Under the pieces are notes generated by a model that worked only from the letters and a program-made list of their open reading frames with translations, was not told the DNA's origin and did not search any database. A program made the position numbers and the translations under genes. From Bacillota bacterium (GTDB lineage Bacteria > Bacillota > Clostridia > Oscillospirales > JAKOTC01), in contig JAKOTC010000193.1 of the NCBI GenBank assembly GCA_029776465.1, positions 1 to 7,546 of the forward strand: a stretch of DNA of 7,546 bases. The letters run 5' to 3'. Positions within the stretch are counted from its first letter, which is position 1; each line of letters opens with the position of its first letter. This document shows, piece after piece, positions 5,645-7,546 of the stretch.

Positions 5645-6079
5645 ATGACACTTGGCGAAAAAATCCGAATCTTGCGCAGACGGGCCGGTCTCAGCCAGGG
5701 TGAATTGGCCGATCAAATCGGAGTAACCCGGCGGGCACTTGTCTATTATGAAAGCAACCAACGCCATCCGAGAGAACAGTCCATCATCAACCGTTTGGCC
5801 GAAATATTAGGCGTCACGCCCGAATTTTTAACCGATGAACGGGAAACCATCGCCAAAACCAAGGAAGAATATTTTCTGGACGAAGCCGCTAAAGAAGATA
5901 ACCGCAATGGGATGGCGGAAGCGAAGCGCTTCCTCGAGCATACCCACAGCCTGTTTGCCGGCGGTGAGCTAAGCGATGAAGACAAGGATGCCCTTTTTGA
6001 AGTTCTAACCGAGATTTATTTTGATTCAAAGAAAAAAGCCAAGCGTTTTGCGTCAAAGTCATCAAAGTCAAAAGACTAA
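5645..6079 (+). CDS. XRE/Cro-CI family transcriptional regulator paired with ImmA
   Basis: A 144-residue DNA-binding regulator. Residues 3-62 form an HTH_3 domain: LGEKIRILRRRAGLSQ, second helix SQGELADQ (17-24), recognition helix TRRALVYYE (28-36), and the closing LAEILGVTPEFL (51-62). The C-terminal part is helical and acidic, with SLFAGGELSDEDKDALFE (102-119), a block I associate with XRE proteins encoded next to ImmA/IrrE proteases. It ends in a Ser/Lys repeat tail. GGGAGG (5633-5638) lies 6 nt before the ATG. The promoter carries inverted TTCCCATGT arms, so autorepression is likely. Signals that activate the ImmA partner would cleave or remove this repressor; that mechanism is known for Bacillus ICEBs1 ImmR/ImmA and is inferred here. 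Confidence 0.92.
   Translation: MTLGEKIRILRRRAGLSQGELADQIGVTRRALVYYESNQRHPREQSIINRLAEILGVTPEFLTDERETIAKTKEEYFLDEAAKEDNRNGMAEAKRFLEHTHSLFAGGELSDEDKDALFEVLTEIYFDSKKKAKRFASKSSKSKD
6053..6070 (+). repeat. Tandem 9-bp repeat at the 3' end of the XRE gene
   Basis: Two perfect copies of TCAAAGTCA (6053-6061 and 6062-6070). They encode the Ser/Lys-rich tail (SKSSKSK) of the regulator. A unit of 9 bp keeps frame, so copy-number change would lengthen or shorten the tail by three residues without disrupting the gene. Confidence 0.8.
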
Positions 6080-6107
6080 AATACTTTTAGGAGATGGAAT
6101 CAAGCTT

Positions 6108-6611
6108 GTGACTGAGATATTGGAACACGCACAAAAGCTTGTAGATCGTTTTAAAACCCGCAACCCTTTTGAGATCGCCGACGGGTTGGGGGTCGAGGTT
6201 TGGCAGCGTCCTTTGGTAAAGCTGAAGGGCTTTTATACCTATGCCCGGAAAAGCCGTTATATTATCATCAACAGTGAGCTGGATGAGGTTTTAAAACCTC
6301 TCGTCTGCGCTCACGAACTGGGTCACGATCAATTTCATATCCAGCTTGCCCGCTACACTCTCTGGCAGGATGTAATGATTTCCAACATGTCCACCCGGCC
6401 CGAGCGGGAAGCCAACCTCTTTGCCGCAGAATTGCTTCTCTCCGATGAGGCCGTGTTGGAGGTTTTGGACGAGGACATCACTTTTTTTAACGCAGCCCGA
6501 ATGCTTTATGTCCCTCCCGAATTGCTGGATTTTAAGTTTCAAATTCTCAAATTCAAAGGCATACGCCTGAATGCAGTCTTAAATGCATCCAGCAATTTTT
6601 TGAAAAGGTAG
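6108..6611 (+). CDS. ImmA/IrrE family zinc metallopeptidase
   Basis: A 167-residue protein if started at GTG 6108. The zinc-peptidase motif HELGHD lies at 69-74 (H69, H73 as ligands, E70 catalytic), and the downstream EREANLFAAELLL (99-111) supplies the third ligand, probably E101. The N-terminal TRNPFEIADGLGVEV (17-31) and LKGFY are also standard for the family. Relatives cleave or inactivate the partner XRE repressor (Bacillus ImmA, Deinococcus IrrE acting on DdrO). The start is uncertain: GTG 6108 gives the usual family N-terminus, but TTAGGAG (6087-6093) is 14 nt away, longer than normal. The frame is open back to 6021, where it overlaps the XRE gene, but that extension looks unlike the family. 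It is cotranscribed with the XRE gene 28 nt upstream. Confidence 0.9.
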   Translation: MTEILEHAQKLVDRFKTRNPFEIADGLGVEVWQRPLVKLKGFYTYARKSRYIIINSELDEVLKPLVCAHELGHDQFHIQLARYTLWQDVMISNMSTRPEREANLFAAELLLSDEAVLEVLDEDITFFNAARMLYVPPELLDFKFQILKFKGIRLNAVLNASSNFLKR

Positions 6612-6794
6612 ATTGCTTTTCCCGCAGCTGCATGCGGTTTGGTGGGATCACGGGGCTTCTGTTCTCTTTTGGGCGGGAAGGATGTCAGTTTTTTCGGAAA
6701 CCTATCAAAATTTTTTGATAATGAAGACTAAATCCGTCATATCTTCTGGTGTTTCGTCATATCATTGTGTGCTACCTTCCTTTCTTTTTCCGAG
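6612..6794. other. Non-coding stretch after immA-like gene, mostly unexplained
   Basis: No convincing gene. A 28-codon frame starts at ATG 6632 and stops at 6718, but it has no ribosome binding site. Small inverted repeats occur: CCGCA/TGCGG (6622-6626, 6633-6637) and TATCAA/TTGATA (6703-6708, 6715-6720). A direct repeat lies at 6735-6763. It is probably the 3' untranslated region of the XRE-ImmA operon, or a decayed sequence. Confidence 0.4.
6735..6763 (+). repeat. 9-bp direct repeat with 20-bp period
   Basis: CGTCATATC occurs at 6735-6743 and again at 6755-6763, start to start 20 bp, or about two helical turns. This spacing would put both copies on the same DNA face, but no promoter is seen beside it. 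Confidence 0.5.
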
Positions 6795-6840
6795 CCGTTT
6801 TCCACCGGGTTTAAATCCCGATGGAAAACGGACGGTTTTT
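6795..6840 (+). terminator. Terminator of the XRE-ImmA operon
   Basis: CCGTTTTCCA (6795-6804) pairs with TGGAAAACGG (6822-6831). After a C/A mismatch, an inner CGGG/CCCG stem encloses the loop TTTAAAT. A T run (6836-6840) follows. It lies 184 nt past the immA-like stop. Confidence 0.8.
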
Positions 6841-6863
6841 AAGACACCATAAATACAAATTTT

Positions 6864-6890
6864 CGCCAGCAAATTCAGCTGGCGTTTTTT
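6864..6890 (+). terminator. Second, tandem terminator
   Basis: A 7-bp GC-rich stem, CGCCAGC (6864-6870) with GCTGGCG (6878-6884), encloses the loop AAATTCA and is followed by six Ts. Together with the preceding one it insulates the next gene from the XRE-ImmA transcript. Confidence 0.88.
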
Positions 6891-6930
6891 CATTTATCCA
6901 ATATTACCAAAAAACTATTTCCAAAACAAC

Positions 6931-6949
6931 GAATATACAACATATATTC
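6931..6949. promoter_or_regulatory. 19-bp palindrome upstream of the last gene
   Basis: GAATATA (6931-6937), CAACA, TATATTC (6943-6949): perfect 7-5-7 dyad symmetry. It lies about 45-60 bp upstream of the -35 element at 6993 and overlaps the putative operator core at 6943-6953. Confidence 0.5.
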
Positions 6950-6953
6950 CCAT
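6943..6953 (+). promoter_or_regulatory. Third copy of the putative operator motif
   Basis: TATATTCCCAT, identical over 11 bp to the reverse complement of 5542-5552 and one base different from 5578-5588. Its position upstream of the promoter at 6993-7021 suggests that the XRE regulator or a shared factor also controls the last gene. Confidence 0.5.
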
Positions 6954-6992
6954 AATAAAACTAAAAACATCATAATTTTGTAGCAAAATGTC

Positions 6993-7021
6993 TTGTAATT
7001 TTTGAATTCGTGACCTATAAT
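6993..7021 (+). promoter_or_regulatory. Sigma-A promoter of the last gene
   Basis: TTGTAA (6993-6998), a 17-nt spacer and a perfect TATAAT (7016-7021). The predicted start is near 7028, giving a leader of about 73 nt. I see no known riboswitch in it, only a short CGGAT/ATCCG palindrome near 7054-7065. Confidence 0.75.
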
Positions 7022-7100
7022 GAATATCACAACAGCTAAAAACCGTACCCGGATCTATCCGTAAACATCGCAATGCATCATATCAATCGGAGGAGCTTAT

Positions 7101-7546
7101 ATGTCACTGAAAGAGCGTTTGGTTTCCCTCAAAAAGAACATTGACCCACAATTTGTTCGGGCTGAAAAGTTATCTGTCACCTTGATTTTCATTGCCTGTA
7201 TCATGACCTCCATCGTAATGGTTACAGGTGAAGGACTTGGGAAACTGATTTCCAAACCCACTCCCATCATTGTCATTGCGATAACGGCAATCCTATATAT
7301 TCTGCAGATAAATGCCAAAACCAAAGGCGGAGTTTACGCGGTCATCGTCACCGTAGCCGGTCTGGCAGAGTTTTTGTCCGGCAACAATTCCGGCAATGCT
7401 CAGTATATCATCGCCGTCGCCCTCGCAATCGCCGGCCTTTATTTCAACAATAAAATCCTCTTTACCGTTGCGGGCGTTTCAACCGCAGGCATGATAGCGC
7501 TTCTGATCATGGGCAAAATCGCAATCCCCACCATCCCGGCGACGAT
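7101..7546 (+). CDS. Multi-pass membrane protein N-terminus (partial), possibly a chemoreceptor or sensor
   Basis: An open frame of 148 codons runs off the right edge without a stop. A basic cytoplasmic N-terminus (MSLKERLVSLKKN) is followed by five hydrophobic segments near residues 24-43, 53-70, 76-94, 99-114 and 118-137, joined by very short loops. GGAGGAG (7089-7095) lies 5 nt before the ATG. Such a block of tightly spaced helices at the N-terminus occurs as the input domain of some Firmicutes methyl-accepting chemotaxis proteins, histidine kinases and diguanylate cyclases; the signalling domain, if any, is outside the window. It has its own promoter, insulated by two terminators, with a putative operator upstream. 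The chemoreceptor idea is a guess from overall look; the membrane nature is directly visible. Confidence 0.7.
   Translation, partial: MSLKERLVSLKKNIDPQFVRAEKLSVTLIFIACIMTSIVMVTGEGLGKLISKPTPIIVIAITAILYILQINAKTKGGVYAVIVTVAGLAEFLSGNNSGNAQYIIAVALAIAGLYFNNKILFTVAGVSTAGMIALLIMGKIAIPTIPAT

Noticed and set aside
6021..6107. N-terminal extension of the ImmA-like protein overlapping the XRE gene
   Set aside because: The extra residues are low-complexity readthrough of the XRE tail and unlike the family, whose usual N-terminus begins at the GTG 6108.
7028..7100. Cyclic-di-GMP or other riboswitch in the leader of the last gene
   Set aside because: No GEMM-like conserved core and only a 5-bp palindrome. 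Nothing beyond a plain leader can be supported.

Overview
The window looks like chromosomal DNA of an anaerobic, gut-type Clostridia/Firmicutes bacterium, probably near the Ruminococcaceae/Oscillospirales. This rests on strong AGGAGG-type ribosome binding sites, sigma-A promoters close to TTGACA/TATAAT, moderate GC in genes against AT-rich intergenic DNA, and gene families typical of that group (heparinase II/III-like protein, ECF transporter S component, XRE-ImmA pair). No species can be named from the sequence alone.

Layout. Positions 1-44 hold a bidirectional terminator. Positions 125-515 are a minus-strand tRNA operon transcribed Gly(UCC)-Arg(UCU)-His(GUG), with a near-perfect promoter (TTGACA-17-TATAAT) and a 15-bp terminator hairpin. 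On the plus strand there follow a heparinase II/III-like polysaccharide lyase with no signal peptide (658-2544), an ECF transporter S component (2669-3187) with a class I SAM-dependent methyltransferase 13 nt downstream (3201-3797), and a GNAT acetyltransferase (3983-4549). A minus-strand six-segment membrane protein (4602-5390) converges on the acetyltransferase across a shared terminator. It diverges from a plus-strand XRE repressor-ImmA metalloprotease pair (5645-6079, 6108-6611). A 489-nt non-coding stretch with two tandem terminators leads to a multi-pass membrane protein cut by the right edge (7101 to end).

How the parts may work together. The XRE regulator and the HELGH-bearing ImmA protein probably form a protease-relieved repressor switch. 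An 11-bp motif, TAT(A/G)TTCCCAT, occurs twice in inverted orientation around the XRE promoter and a third time upstream of the promoter at 6993-7021. A weaker copy lies upstream of the divergent membrane-protein promoter. The simplest reading is one small regulon linking the switch to the membrane genes on both sides. Separately, the short leader of the ECF S component can fold into a 7-bp stem whose loop pairs with the Shine-Dalgarno sequence, with a competing helix. That makes it a candidate ligand-responsive RNA controlling uptake of an unknown vitamin-like substrate. No integrase, transposase, CRISPR array or rRNA was seen.
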